Origin: Actinomycetes bacterium
GTDB taxonomy: Bacteria > Actinomycetota > Actinomycetes > S36-B12 > UBA10799
Direction of reading: 5' to 3'
DNA length: 49,902 nucleotides
Assembly (NCBI GenBank): GCA_029779995.1
Contig: JAKOZM010000085.1
Location: 1 to 49,902, forward strand
Part shown: piece after piece, positions 9,201-16,554 of the stretch
How the letters are laid out: every line of letters starts with the position of its first letter
Position numbering within the stretch: position 1 is the first letter of the stretch
Made by a program: the position numbers and the translations under genes
The notes under the pieces: model-generated
Database searches by the model: none
The model's input: the letters and a program-made list of their open reading frames with translations, nothing else
What the model was told of the DNA's origin: nothing

Positions 9201-9782
9201 GTGAACCCGCGCACCGAACGCGGCCGACGCACGCGCACGGCGTTGCTGAGCGCTGCTCGGGAGGCCTTCGAACAACGGGGTTTTGCGGAGTGCCGGATGA
9301 ACGACATCGCTGACGCTGCCGGCGTCAGTCATGGCACGGTCTACACCTACTTCGGCTCCAAGGAGGCGATCCTGGGTGGGGTCATCGACGAGTTGCTGGT
9401 GGAGTTGCAGGACGACCTGCGGACCAGCTCGAGGGATCCGATGGCGCGCATCGAGGAGGCCAACCGTCGCTATCTGAGTGCCTACCGCCAGAACGCCCGG
9501 TTGCTGCAGGTGGTGGAGCAGGCGGCGGTGACCGACCCGGATCTGGGGAAACGGCTCGACGAGTTCCGGCGCAGGTACCACCGGCGGGTGAGTGCCGCAC
9601 TGCGCCGGCTGCAGGACGACGGTCGCGTAGACCAGCAGTTACCTGCCGATGTCACCGCAACGGCGTTGTGCGCGATGGTTGAGGGGTTCTCGCGGTACTG
9701 GCACGAGCCGCTCAGCGATGACATCAACCGCACCCTGACTCGGCTCTGGCTCAATGCGCTGGGCCTGGCCGCCGCGGCCTGA
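9201..9782 (+). CDS. TetR family regulator, likely repressor of the carboxylase/dehydrogenase regulon
   Basis: A 193-residue TetR protein starting at GTG 9201 (VNPRTERGRRTRTALL), 13 nt after the AtuA-like gene. The HTH reads CRMNDIADAAGVSHGTVYTYF within the first 55 residues. It is the last gene of the first transcription unit and sits directly before the second unit. The two units start with almost the same 30-bp palindrome (5385-5414 and 9967-9996), so this protein is the best candidate to bind both and to autoregulate, with an acyl-CoA as the likely inducer. No canonical Shine-Dalgarno was seen; coupling to the upstream stop is likely. Confidence 0.85.
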   Translation: MNPRTERGRRTRTALLSAAREAFEQRGFAECRMNDIADAAGVSHGTVYTYFGSKEAILGGVIDELLVELQDDLRTSSRDPMARIEEANRRYLSAYRQNARLLQVVEQAAVTDPDLGKRLDEFRRRYHRRVSAALRRLQDDGRVDQQLPADVTATALCAMVEGFSRYWHEPLSDDINRTLTRLWLNALGLAAAA

Positions 9783-9796
9783 CCGCCTGCGGGTGT

Positions 9797-9935
9797 CCAC
9801 ATATCTGGTTGGCGCTCGACCATGATCAACCAATGTTGGATATGCCACGCGGTGCATAAAGGCCTTTTCGGACACGAAAGGGGCGTGTCGCTGGTTGAGA
9901 ACGACTGACTGAGCCGCTGCGTCAACCAGATGTGG
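9797..9935. repeat. Inverted-repeat-bounded 139-bp segment between the two operons
   Basis: CCACATATCTGGTTG at 9797-9811 and CAACCAGATGTGG at 9923-9935 are inverted copies of a 13-bp sequence, differing by an inserted AT. The interior holds a palindromic AAAGGCCTTT and no plausible gene. It could be a small non-autonomous element or the remains of one, or a regulatory structure. It ends just before the second promoter-operator. Confidence 0.35.
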
Positions 9936-9957
9936 AGGCCGACTGGCCAGGATCGGC

Positions 9958-9996
9958 TTGACCACCCACAAACTTGACACTAGCGTCAAGTTCATG
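9958..9996 (+). promoter_or_regulatory. Leaderless promoter with palindromic operator (copy 2)
   Basis: TTGACC (9958-9963), 17 nt, TAGCGT (9981-9986), 7 nt, then ATG at 9994. The core TTGACACTAGCGTCAA (9974-9989) is identical to copy 1 at 5392-5407, and the spacing to the start codon is identical. Flanks CACAAA and AAGTT are shared too. This makes a two-site regulon controlled by one palindrome-binding protein very likely. Confidence 0.75.
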
Positions 9997-11142
9997 AGGT
10001 TCACCGAAGAACACGAGCAGTTCCGCAAGGCCGTCCGGCAGGTGGTCGACAACGACATCAACCCGCACGTGGAGCAGTGGGAGGCGGCTGGGATCTTCCC
10101 CGCCCACCAGGTCTTCTCACAGTTCGCGGCCATCGGTGCTTTGGGTCTGGAGTACGACCCGCAGTACGGCGGCCAGGGCGCCGATCACTCCTACACGCTG
10201 GTCTTCGGCGAGGAACTCGGCCGGATCAACTGTGCCGGTGTCCCGTTGGGGATCGCGGTGCAGGTGGGGATGGCGACTCCGAGCCTGGCGAAGTTCGGCA
10301 CCCATGAGCAGAAGAAGCAGTTCCTGGAACCCGCGATGCGCGGCGAGATGGTGGCCAGCATCGCCGTGTCCGAACCCGATGCCGGGTCCGATGTCGCCGG
10401 CATCCGCACCAAGGCGGTGCGTGACGGCGACGACTGGGTCATCACGGGGCGCAAGATGTGGATCACCAACGGCACTCAGGCCGACTGGCTGTGCCTGCTC
10501 GCCCGCACCTCCGACGAGGGCGGCTACGGCGGGATGAGCCAGATCATCGTGCCCACGCAGGCCCCCGGATTCAGTGTCGGGCGCAAGATCGAGAAGATGG
10601 GCAACCGCAGCTCCGACACCGCCGAGCTCGTGCTTGATGCTGTGCGGGTACCGGTTTCCAACACCCTCGGTGAGGTGGGCCGCGGGTTCCAGCAGCAGAT
10701 GGCGCAGTTCCAGGACGAGCGCCTGATCGGCGCCTACATGGCTGTGGCGAGCATGCGCAAGGCGCTGGACAAGACCAAGGAGTACCTGCGGCAGCGCGAC
10801 GCCTTCGGCAAACCGCTGCTGGCCAACCAGTACCTGCAGTACAAGCTCGCCGAGTTGTACGCCGAGGTCGATCTGCTGCAGGCGTTCTGCCACTCCTGCG
10901 CGCAGACAGTGCTGGAGGGCGGGGACGTGATCCGGATGGCCACGGTGGCCAAACTCAAGGCGGGCCGGCTGCAGCGCGAGGTCGCCGACACCTGCGTGCA
11001 GTTCCATGGCGGCATGGGATACGCCGAAGAGATGTGGGTGGCCCGCTACTACCGGGACGCTCGCCTAACGTCCATCGGTGGCGGCGCCGATGAGGTCATG
11101 CTGCGGGTCATCGCGATGCTGGAAGGGATGGGTCGCAAATGA
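9994..11142 (+). CDS. Acyl-CoA dehydrogenase (Liu/Atu-type branched substrate likely)
   Basis: A 382-residue flavin acyl-CoA dehydrogenase of normal length. FAD/substrate motifs are [18 protein letters not shown] (about 122-139) and WITNGTQADW; the C-terminal helical domain holds FHGGMGYAEEMWVARYYRDAR. At the site of the usual C-terminal catalytic Glu the sequence reads SIGGGADEV, so the base is more likely E242 in FQDERL, as in long-chain and isovaleryl-CoA dehydrogenases. It should oxidise an acyl-CoA to the 2-enoyl-CoA upstream of the carboxylase step (AtuD- or LiuA-like). The ATG at 9994 is set by the leaderless promoter; the longer frame reads through the operator. The stop overlaps the hydratase start (ATGA). 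Confidence 0.87.
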   Translation: MRFTEEHEQFRKAVRQVVDNDINPHVEQWEAAGIFPAHQVFSQFAAIGALGLEYDPQYGGQGADHSYTLVFGEELGRINCAGVPLGIAVQVGMATPSLAKFGTHEQKKQFLEPAMRGEMVASIAVSEPDAGSDVAGIRTKAVRDGDDWVITGRKMWITNGTQADWLCLLARTSDEGGYGGMSQIIVPTQAPGFSVGRKIEKMGNRSSDTAELVLDAVRVPVSNTLGEVGRGFQQQMAQFQDERLIGAYMAVASMRKALDKTKEYLRQRDAFGKPLLANQYLQYKLAELYAEVDLLQAFCHSCAQTVLEGGDVIRMATVAKLKAGRLQREVADTCVQFHGGMGYAEEMWVARYYRDARLTSIGGGADEVMLRVIAMLEGMGRK

Positions 11143-11903
11143 GGTACGAGGTCACCGACGGTGTCGCGACGCTGACCCTTGACAACCCCGACGCCCGTAA
11201 CGTTCTGAACGCCGACACGATGGCGGCGTTGTCCGACGGCCTGCAGCAGGCAGCCGAGGACGCCGCGGTGCGGGTCGTGGTGCTGACCGCCGAAGGGCGC
11301 GCGTTCTGCGCGGGTGCCGACCTCAAAGGAGCCGCGGCCGCAGACTCAGGATCCTTCACAGCGGCGGGACCGCTGGCACTGGTGGCCGTTCTCGAGGAGA
11401 TCCTGGACCACCCGAAACCCACCATCGCGCGGGTGCAGGGCCACGTCGCCGGCGGGGGCAACGGCCTGGTGGCCGCTTGTGACCTCGCCGTGGCGGCAGA
11501 TGACGTGCACTTCGCCTTCTCCGAGGTGCGGGTGGGGGTGGCGCCGGCCGTCGTGAGCGTGGTGTGCCTGGACAAGATGCACCGCCGGGACGGCATCGAG
11601 TTGTTGCTGCTGGGTGAGCGGGTGTCCGCCGAACGTGCGGCCAGCGCCGGCCTGATCAACAAGGCGGTGCCCCGGGCCGAGCTCGACGGTGTTGTTGACG
11701 GGTATGTCGACGCCCTGCGCAAGGGGGGACCTCTGGCGTTGCGGGCGACGAAAGACCTCTTACGCAAGGTGCCCGGGATGGAGCGCACCCAGGCGTTCAG
11801 CTGGACTGCGGAGGCCAGCGCCCACTTGTTCAACAGCGAAGAGGCGAAGGCGGGGATGACGGCTTTTCTGACCCGGCAGCCCGCACCTTGGCTCACTGAG
11901 TAG
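11139..11903 (+). CDS. Enoyl-CoA hydratase family, LiuC/AtuE-like
   Basis: A 254-residue crotonase-fold protein. Oxyanion-hole motifs are AFCAGADLKG (56-64) and GHVAGGGNGL (101-110). The first catalytic Glu of classical hydratases is replaced (NGL in place of CEL), while the second, E129 in FSEVRVGVAPAVVS, is kept. This pattern is that of LiuC/AtuE methylglutaconyl- or isohexenylglutaconyl-CoA hydratases, which fits the carboxylase in the same regulon. It is coupled to the dehydrogenase by an ATGA overlap. Its last 16 codons are duplicated at 12467 on the other side of the repeat array, with six differences, all synonymous. Confidence 0.85.
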   Translation: MRYEVTDGVATLTLDNPDARNVLNADTMAALSDGLQQAAEDAAVRVVVLTAEGRAFCAGADLKGAAAADSGSFTAAGPLALVAVLEEILDHPKPTIARVQGHVAGGGNGLVAACDLAVAADDVHFAFSEVRVGVAPAVVSVVCLDKMHRRDGIELLLLGERVSAERAASAGLINKAVPRAELDGVVDGYVDALRKGGPLALRATKDLLRKVPGMERTQAFSWTAEASAHLFNSEEAKAGMTAFLTRQPAPWLTE

Positions 11904-11960
11904 TCAGCGGCCGCGCTGACTGTGCCCTTGACCCTTGCCGAGCGCATTGCCGCAGACATG
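11855..11960 (+). repeat. Left copy of duplicated hydratase-end/peptidase-start junction
   Basis: This 106-bp stretch holds the true end of the hydratase gene, its stop, and a decayed start of the M20 peptidase (TTG ACC CTT GCC GAG CGC...). It aligns with 12467-12578, where the peptidase start is real (ATG AAC CTC GCC GAG...). The 83-bp array begins immediately after it. The peptidase fragment here leads into the array and stops within about 50 codons. Confidence 0.8.
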
Positions 11961-12466
11961 GCCGGTGGGCACCTCGAGCGGCTGAACTTGTCAGTGGGGC
12001 GTAGGTAGGGTGCGTGGTACTGACAAAACCGCTTGTCCGGTGGCTGTCGGGGAGCCTTCAGCGGTCGAACTTGTCAGTGGGGCGTACGAAAGGTGCGTGG
12101 TACTGACAAAACCCCTCGTCCGGTGGCTGTCGGGGACCCTTCAGCGGTCGAGCTTGTCAGTGGGGCGTACGAAAGGTGCGTGGTACTGACAGAACCCCTT
12201 GTCCGGTGGTTGCAAGGGACCCTCCAGCGGCTGAACTTGTCAGTAGGGCGTACGAAAGGTGCGTGGTACTGACAACCTCTCGTCGGGGACCCTTCAGCGG
12301 TCGAGCTTGTCAGTGGGGCGTACGAAAGGTGCGTGGTACTGACAAAACCCCTTGTCCGGTGGTTGCCGGGGACCCTCCAGCGGTCGAGCTTGTCAGTGGG
12401 GCGTACGTAGCGTGCGTGTGACTGACAAACCTCTGGGCAGGTAGGCCTCCGGGCACCTCCAACCGC
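11961..12466. repeat. 83-bp tandem repeat array 1 (six modules)
   Basis: Six repeats each contain a 39-nt module that begins TTGTCAGT and ends ACTGACAA (one ACTGACAG), an 8-bp inverted repeat around a core such as GGGGCGTACGAAAGGTGCG. Modules lie at 11988, 12071, 12154, 12237, 12307 and 12390, spaced 83 bp except one 70-bp step caused by a shortened linker. Degenerate linker halves cap both ends. The period is not a multiple of three and the frames through it are not conserved, so it is not coding. The same family recurs at 26098-26645. It fills the whole gap between the hydratase and the peptidase. Confidence 0.9.
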
Positions 12467-12578
12467 GATGACAGCGTTCCTGACCCGGCAGCCCGCGCCC
12501 TGGCTCACCGAGTAGTCACTGGCCGCGCTGGGGGAGACTGGTCCCATGAACCTCGCCGAGCGCATTGCCGCAGACATG
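12467..12578 (+). pseudogene. Right copy of duplicated junction: detached 3' end of a hydratase gene
   Basis: From ATG at 12468 the frame reads MTAFLTRQPAPWLTE and stop, identical in protein to the last 15 residues of the hydratase at 11139-11903, with no gene body upstream. The six base differences from the left copy are all third-position synonymous. The stretch then runs into the intact start of the peptidase at 12546. See the left copy at 11855-11960. Confidence 0.75.
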
Positions 12579-13898
12579 CCCCGCATCCGCGCCGAGCTCG
12601 AAGAGTTGGTACGAATCCCGGGCTGCGCCTTCCCAGGCTTCCCCGAGGCGGAGATCGATCGGGCCTGTGCGGCGGTGGTCGGGCTTTTCGAGGCTGCCGG
12701 CTACGCGTCCGTGCGGCGCGTCGAGATCGACGGCGGGGCGCCGGCGGTCATAGCCGAGAGTCCCGGGCCGCCGGGCAGTCCCACCGTGCTGCTGTACGCC
12801 CATTACGACGTGCAACCCGGCGGTGACCCCGACCTTTGGCAATCCCCTGCTTTCGAACCGCAGGAACGGGGCGGACGGCTGTATGGCCGGGGCGCGGCGG
12901 ACGACAAGTCCGGGGTGGTGATCCACGCCGCGGTCATGCGCGCCTTCGACGGCCAACCCCCGTGCACCGTGCGGGTCGTCGTGGAGGGTGAGGAGGAGTG
13001 GGGCGGGCCTTTCGTGGACTATCCGCGCACTCATCCGGAGGTGTTCGCCGCCGACGCCATCGTCGTGGCCGACGTGGGCAACGCGCAGCTGGGCGAACCC
13101 ACGTTCACGACCGCCTTGCGAGGGATGGCTGCGGTGACTGTGGAGTGCCGCACGTTAGAAGGCTCTGTGCACTCCGGAATGTTCGGCGGCCCGGCCCCGG
13201 ATGCGCTGATGAGTCTCATCATGCTGCTCGCGACGCTGCGCGATCCGCGGACCGGCCAGACCACGATCGAGGGCATTGCGGGCTTCGAGTGGGACGGGGC
13301 GCAATACGACGAGCAGGTGTTCCGCGACCTCGCGGGGGTGTTGCCGGATCAGCCGCTGGTCGGTCAGGGCACCGTTGCCAGCCGCTTGTTCTCCGAGCCG
13401 GTGGTGAATGTCACGGGCCTGGATGCCCCGCAGGTCGACGGTGCGATCAACGCGGTGATCCCGCATGCCCGCGCGCGAGTGTCCCTGCGGGTGCCGCCGG
13501 GCCGGGATGCCGTGGCGGCCCGCGAGGCGCTGATGGACCACCTGCGCCGGCATGCGCCCTGGGGTGTACAGGTCAGCGTCACCGCCGAGGCAGTCGGGCA
13601 AGGGGTGCGAGTCGCTACCGATGGTCCGGCTTATGCGGCGGCTCGGGTGGCGATGGAGGAGGCGTACGGCAAACCACCGCAAGAGATCGGGGCGGGCGGA
13701 TCGATCCCCCTGATCGATGCGCTGCGGGAGGCGGTGCCGGATGCCGAGATCCTCTTGTTCGGTGCCCAGGATCCGTTGGCGCGCATCCACGCTCCCAACG
13801 AGAGCGTGGACCTGGCCGAACTGCAGCGGGCTGTGGTGGCTCAGGCCACCTTCATCGAGGAGTTCGCCCGGCACGGAGTCCGAAGGCCGGTCGTATAG
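12546..13898 (+). CDS. M20/M28 family zinc dipeptidase
   Basis: A 450-residue peptidase of the M20 family (CNDP/DapE/PepV-like). Metal and catalytic motifs are AHYDVQPGG (His and catalytic Asp), GRGAADDKSG, the catalytic and metal Glu in EGEEEWG, VVADVGN and a C-terminal HAPNESVDL. A dimerisation (lid) domain inserts at about residues 190-320. It is probably a cytoplasmic di/tripeptidase with unknown preference. ATG at 12546 lies in the right copy of the duplicated junction. It was presumably once the third gene of the dehydrogenase-hydratase unit; the 83-bp array now separates it. Confidence 0.85.
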   Translation: MNLAERIAADMPRIRAELEELVRIPGCAFPGFPEAEIDRACAAVVGLFEAAGYASVRRVEIDGGAPAVIAESPGPPGSPTVLLYAHYDVQPGGDPDLWQSPAFEPQERGGRLYGRGAADDKSGVVIHAAVMRAFDGQPPCTVRVVVEGEEEWGGPFVDYPRTHPEVFAADAIVVADVGNAQLGEPTFTTALRGMAAVTVECRTLEGSVHSGMFGGPAPDALMSLIMLLATLRDPRTGQTTIEGIAGFEWDGAQYDEQVFRDLAGVLPDQPLVGQGTVASRLFSEPVVNVTGLDAPQVDGAINAVIPHARARVSLRVPPGRDAVAAREALMDHLRRHAPWGVQVSVTAEAVGQGVRVATDGPAYAAARVAMEEAYGKPPQEIGAGGSIPLIDALREAVPDAEILLFGAQDPLARIHAPNESVDLAELQRAVVAQATFIEEFARHGVRRPVV

Positions 13899-13940
13899 GC
13901 AGCGACTCAGGAATTTCTGCGCACGTGCCGATAGATCGGT

Positions 13941-14531
13941 GTGACGCTACTCGACCGCTCTGTGACCGCTCAGGAAATGACGCCCACACGCCACTCATGG
14001 GGCTGGCTCGTCGCCGCGGCAAGCGGCATCGGCATCATCTCCGGTTCCATCACGATCGTGGACAAGATCGCCCTGCTGAAGGATCCTGCTGCCGGCTCCT
14101 TCTGTGACATCAGTTCCACGGTCGGTTGCACGCCCGTGCTGCTCGCTTCGCAGTCCAGCGTGCTCGGTCCACCGAACGCCCTGCTCGGGGTCATCATGTT
14201 TGCGATCCTGGCCACGGCGGGCCTGGTCGATGGCACCGGCGGGCGCCTCACACGCGGGATGACCACCGGTCTGCTCGGTCTCACAGTCTTCTTCGCGGCC
14301 TTCCTCACGTGGTACATGGTTCAGGTGGCCTTCGTGATCGGGTCACTGTGCCCCTTCTGCACCGTCTGTGCAGCCGGGTGCTTAGCGACGCTGGTCGGCG
14401 TGAACCGCATGGCCGCGGCAAACGGCCTCCCCGTGGCGCGAAGCCTGGTGCGCGGCAACCTCGACGTTCTCGTGGCCGTTGGCTGGGCGATCATCATCGC
14501 TGCAATTCTCTTCAGTGGTATCTGGTTGTAA
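13941..14531 (+). CDS. Vitamin K epoxide reductase (VKOR) family membrane protein
   Basis: A 196-residue protein with about five membrane helices. It has the paired loop cysteines C55 and C63 (CDISSTVGC) and the active-site CPFC (C137/C140) in the fourth helix region, followed by another Cys. Actinobacterial VKORs reoxidise DsbA-like proteins and pass electrons to menaquinone, supporting disulfide formation outside the membrane. GTG at 13941 is used; in-frame starts at 13962 and 13977 would shorten only the tail before helix 1. No DsbA gene is adjacent. Confidence 0.85.
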   Translation: MTLLDRSVTAQEMTPTRHSWGWLVAAASGIGIISGSITIVDKIALLKDPAAGSFCDISSTVGCTPVLLASQSSVLGPPNALLGVIMFAILATAGLVDGTGGRLTRGMTTGLLGLTVFFAAFLTWYMVQVAFVIGSLCPFCTVCAAGCLATLVGVNRMAAANGLPVARSLVRGNLDVLVAVGWAIIIAAILFSGIWL

Positions 14532-14540
14532 CCTGACGCA

Positions 14541-15002
14541 ATGAGCCGGCGGCTGATTGTGGTGCTGCTTTCGAGCGTGGCTGTGCTGGTGCTCGGAGGC
14601 TTTTTCGCATTCGGTTACGTCACTGCGTCGCCCGCGCAGAGTTACGCCACGTACGCCGCGCCGACGTTCGCCCCGGAGGTCACCGACGAGCAGCGCATCT
14701 GGGCGCTCCAGGACGACCTGGGCAACGCCGCCGCAGAGATGGCACAACTGCAGGAGATGGCGACAAGACTGCAGTTTGGCAAGATGAAGGCCATGGGCAA
14801 CCACCTGCAAGAGGTAGCCGACGACCTGGAACCTCGCCTGGCTGAGATCGAGAACGAGAAGGCGAAAGCGATACTGGCCAGCGGGATCAGCGGTTTGCGC
14901 ACGGTGGGTGAGGGCTCGGCGGAACTGGATCCGAACAAATCTCTGCAAGGGGTTGACCAAGTGCTGAAGTCCTTTGATGACCTGCGGGAGCTCAATCTCT
15001 GA
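14541..15002 (+). CDS. Hypothetical membrane-anchored or secreted helical protein
   Basis: A 153-residue protein of unrecognised family. Residues 4-26 form one hydrophobic signal/anchor helix (LIVVLLSSVAVLVLGGFFAF). The rest is charged and helical (for example QDDLGNAAAEMAQLQEM and EVADDLEPRLAEIENEKAK), with coiled-coil-like spacing, so it is likely extracytoplasmic. It follows the VKOR gene by 9 bp and overlaps the next start by one base (TGATG), so these three small genes form one operon. No catalytic motif is visible. Confidence 0.7.
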   Translation: MSRRLIVVLLSSVAVLVLGGFFAFGYVTASPAQSYATYAAPTFAPEVTDEQRIWALQDDLGNAAAEMAQLQEMATRLQFGKMKAMGNHLQEVADDLEPRLAEIENEKAKAILASGISGLRTVGEGSAELDPNKSLQGVDQVLKSFDDLRELNL

Positions 15003-15475
15003 TGACCAACCTCCTTGTCGGCCTCGCCATCCTGCTGGGGATCGCCGGCACCATCGTCCCGATCCTGCCCGGCGCCCTGCTCGTGGCGGGTGCTGTGCTG
15101 GTCTGGGCCTTCCTCACAGGTGGTACTACGGCCTGGCTTGTGGCGATAGCGGCGGTGGGCATCATCGCCCTGGGACAGTTGCTGAAGTACCTGATTCCCG
15201 GCAAACAGCTCAAGGCGACCGGTGTGCCGAACTGGGTACTGTTCGTCGGTGCCCTCGTGGGTATCGTCGGGTTCTTCGTCGTACCTGTGATCGGGCTGAT
15301 TCTCGGCTTCGTGTTGGGAGTGTTCCTGGCCGAGGCCGCCCGCCTTCGCACGTTCCAGGACGCTTGGCCGACGACGCTGCAGGCGATGAAGTCAGCTGGA
15401 TGGTCGGTCCTGATCGAGTTTGGCTCCGCTGTTCTCGCGGCCTCCGTGTGGGTCGGGGGCCTCGTCGCGGTCTGA
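15002..15475 (+). CDS. DUF456 family membrane protein
   Basis: A 157-residue protein with about five hydrophobic segments and the typical DUF456 opening GIAGTIVPILPGALLVAGAVLVW, then the glycine-rich FVVPVIGLILGFVLGVFLAE. The function of the family is unknown. Its start shares one base with the stop of the preceding gene. Downstream, after 30 bp, comes the iron-box promoter of the ferric transporter, so this gene ends the small operon. Confidence 0.8.
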   Translation: MTNLLVGLAILLGIAGTIVPILPGALLVAGAVLVWAFLTGGTTAWLVAIAAVGIIALGQLLKYLIPGKQLKATGVPNWVLFVGALVGIVGFFVVPVIGLILGFVLGVFLAEAARLRTFQDAWPTTLQAMKSAGWSVLIEFGSAVLAASVWVGGLVAV

Positions 15476-15505
15476 CCCCTCTCGGGTCAGCGCAGTGCCC
15501 TTAGG

Positions 15506-15524
15506 TAAAGTTAGGCTTGCCTAA
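15506..15524 (+). promoter_or_regulatory. DtxR/IdeR-type iron box
   Basis: TAAAGTTAGGCTTGCCTAA matches the consensus TTAGGTTAGGCTAACCTAA at 15 of 19 positions and lies 16 bp before the ATG of the iron-binding lipoprotein gene. A further TTAGG half-site is at 15501. Iron-loaded IdeR/DtxR bound here would repress the transporter when iron is plentiful. Confidence 0.8.
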
Positions 15525-15540
15525 TTCCGAGGGAGAACCG

Positions 15541-16554
15541 ATGCGCCTACGACCCATGCTGCTGGGCCTTGCCACCGTGACGCTGGCCTTATCCGCCTGC
15601 GCAGGTGCGAACACAGAGGACTTGAACAGCGAAGACGCACTCGTGGTCTACTCCGGGCGCTCTGAAGAGCTGGTCGGACCCCTGATCCAACAGTTCGAGG
15701 ACACCGCGGGGACCCCTGTGGAGGTTCGGTACGGCGACACCGCGGAACTCGCGGCTCAGTTACTGGAGGAGGGTGAGAACACCCCGGCAGACGTCTTCTT
15801 CTCCCAGGACGCGGGCGCACTGCAGGTGATGCAGGATGAGGGCCGCACGACACCCCTGCCGCAGGACGTGATCAAGGCTGTCCCTGCGAAGTTCCGCAGC
15901 GCGGACGGCCAGTGGGTGGGAACCAGTGGTCGCGCCCGGGTCATGGTGTACAACACCGATCAGGTCCAGCCTTCGGCCTTGCCGAGTAGCGTGCAGGCAC
16001 TGACGGACCCTGCCTGGCAGGGTGCTGTGGGCATCGCGCCCACCAACGCGTCCTTTCAGTCCTTCGTCACGGCGATGCGGATGACCCTTGGTGAGGAGCA
16101 GACGAAACAATGGCTGGAGGCCATGGTCGCCAACGATGTCCAGCGCTTTGAGAACAACACCGCGATCCTGGATGCAGTCAATGCGGGGCAGGTCGAAGTC
16201 GGTCTGGTGAACCACTACTACTGGTACGAGAAGGCCGCCGAACTCGGGGCAGAGAACATGGCCAGCGCCAACGCGGAGTTTGCGCCAGGCGACATCGGAA
16301 ACCTGGTCAACGTGGCCGGTCTCGCGGTACTACAGCCCAGCGACCCGGCCACCGCGTTCGTCACCTACATGCTCAGCGACCCCGCCCAGGAGTACTTCGC
16401 GCAGGAGGTCTCGGAGTACCCCCTCGTGAAGGGTGTGGCCGCCACCGAGGACCTGCCCCCGCTGTCAAAGGTCGAAGGTCCGGACATCGCCCTGGCGGAA
16501 CTGCGCGACCTCAACGGCACGCAGGAACTGCTCATGGATGTGGGACTGCTGTAG
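15541..16554 (+). CDS. Ferric iron ABC transporter, substrate-binding lipoprotein
   Basis: A 337-residue FutA/FbpA/SfuA-type binding protein. A lipoprotein signal ends in LSAC (Cys about residue 20). The mature protein opens with LVVYSGRSEELVGPLI and has DVFFSQDAGAL; the tyrosine pair in NHYYWYEKA is the usual Fe(III) ligand site. ATG at 15541 has AGGGAG at the right distance. It heads a three-gene transport operon (binding protein, permease, ATPase), with the iron box just upstream, so it is expected to be induced by iron shortage. Confidence 0.88.
   Translation: MRLRPMLLGLATVTLALSACAGANTEDLNSEDALVVYSGRSEELVGPLIQQFEDTAGTPVEVRYGDTAELAAQLLEEGENTPADVFFSQDAGALQVMQDEGRTTPLPQDVIKAVPAKFRSADGQWVGTSGRARVMVYNTDQVQPSALPSSVQALTDPAWQGAVGIAPTNASFQSFVTAMRMTLGEEQTKQWLEAMVANDVQRFENNTAILDAVNAGQVEVGLVNHYYWYEKAAELGAENMASANAEFAPGDIGNLVNVAGLAVLQPSDPATAFVTYMLSDPAQEYFAQEVSEYPLVKGVAATEDLPPLSKVEGPDIALAELRDLNGTQELLMDVGLL

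Noticed and set aside
9958..9993. Upstream start of the acyl-CoA dehydrogenase (12 extra residues)
   Set aside because: The extra codons are the promoter and operator; the equivalent extension at 5376-5411 encodes a similar peptide only because the DNA element is the same.
11961..12466. CRISPR-like array
   Set aside because: The linkers between modules are themselves repeats, not unique spacers; the module is flanked by inverted ends with an 83-bp period, and no cas gene is in the window.
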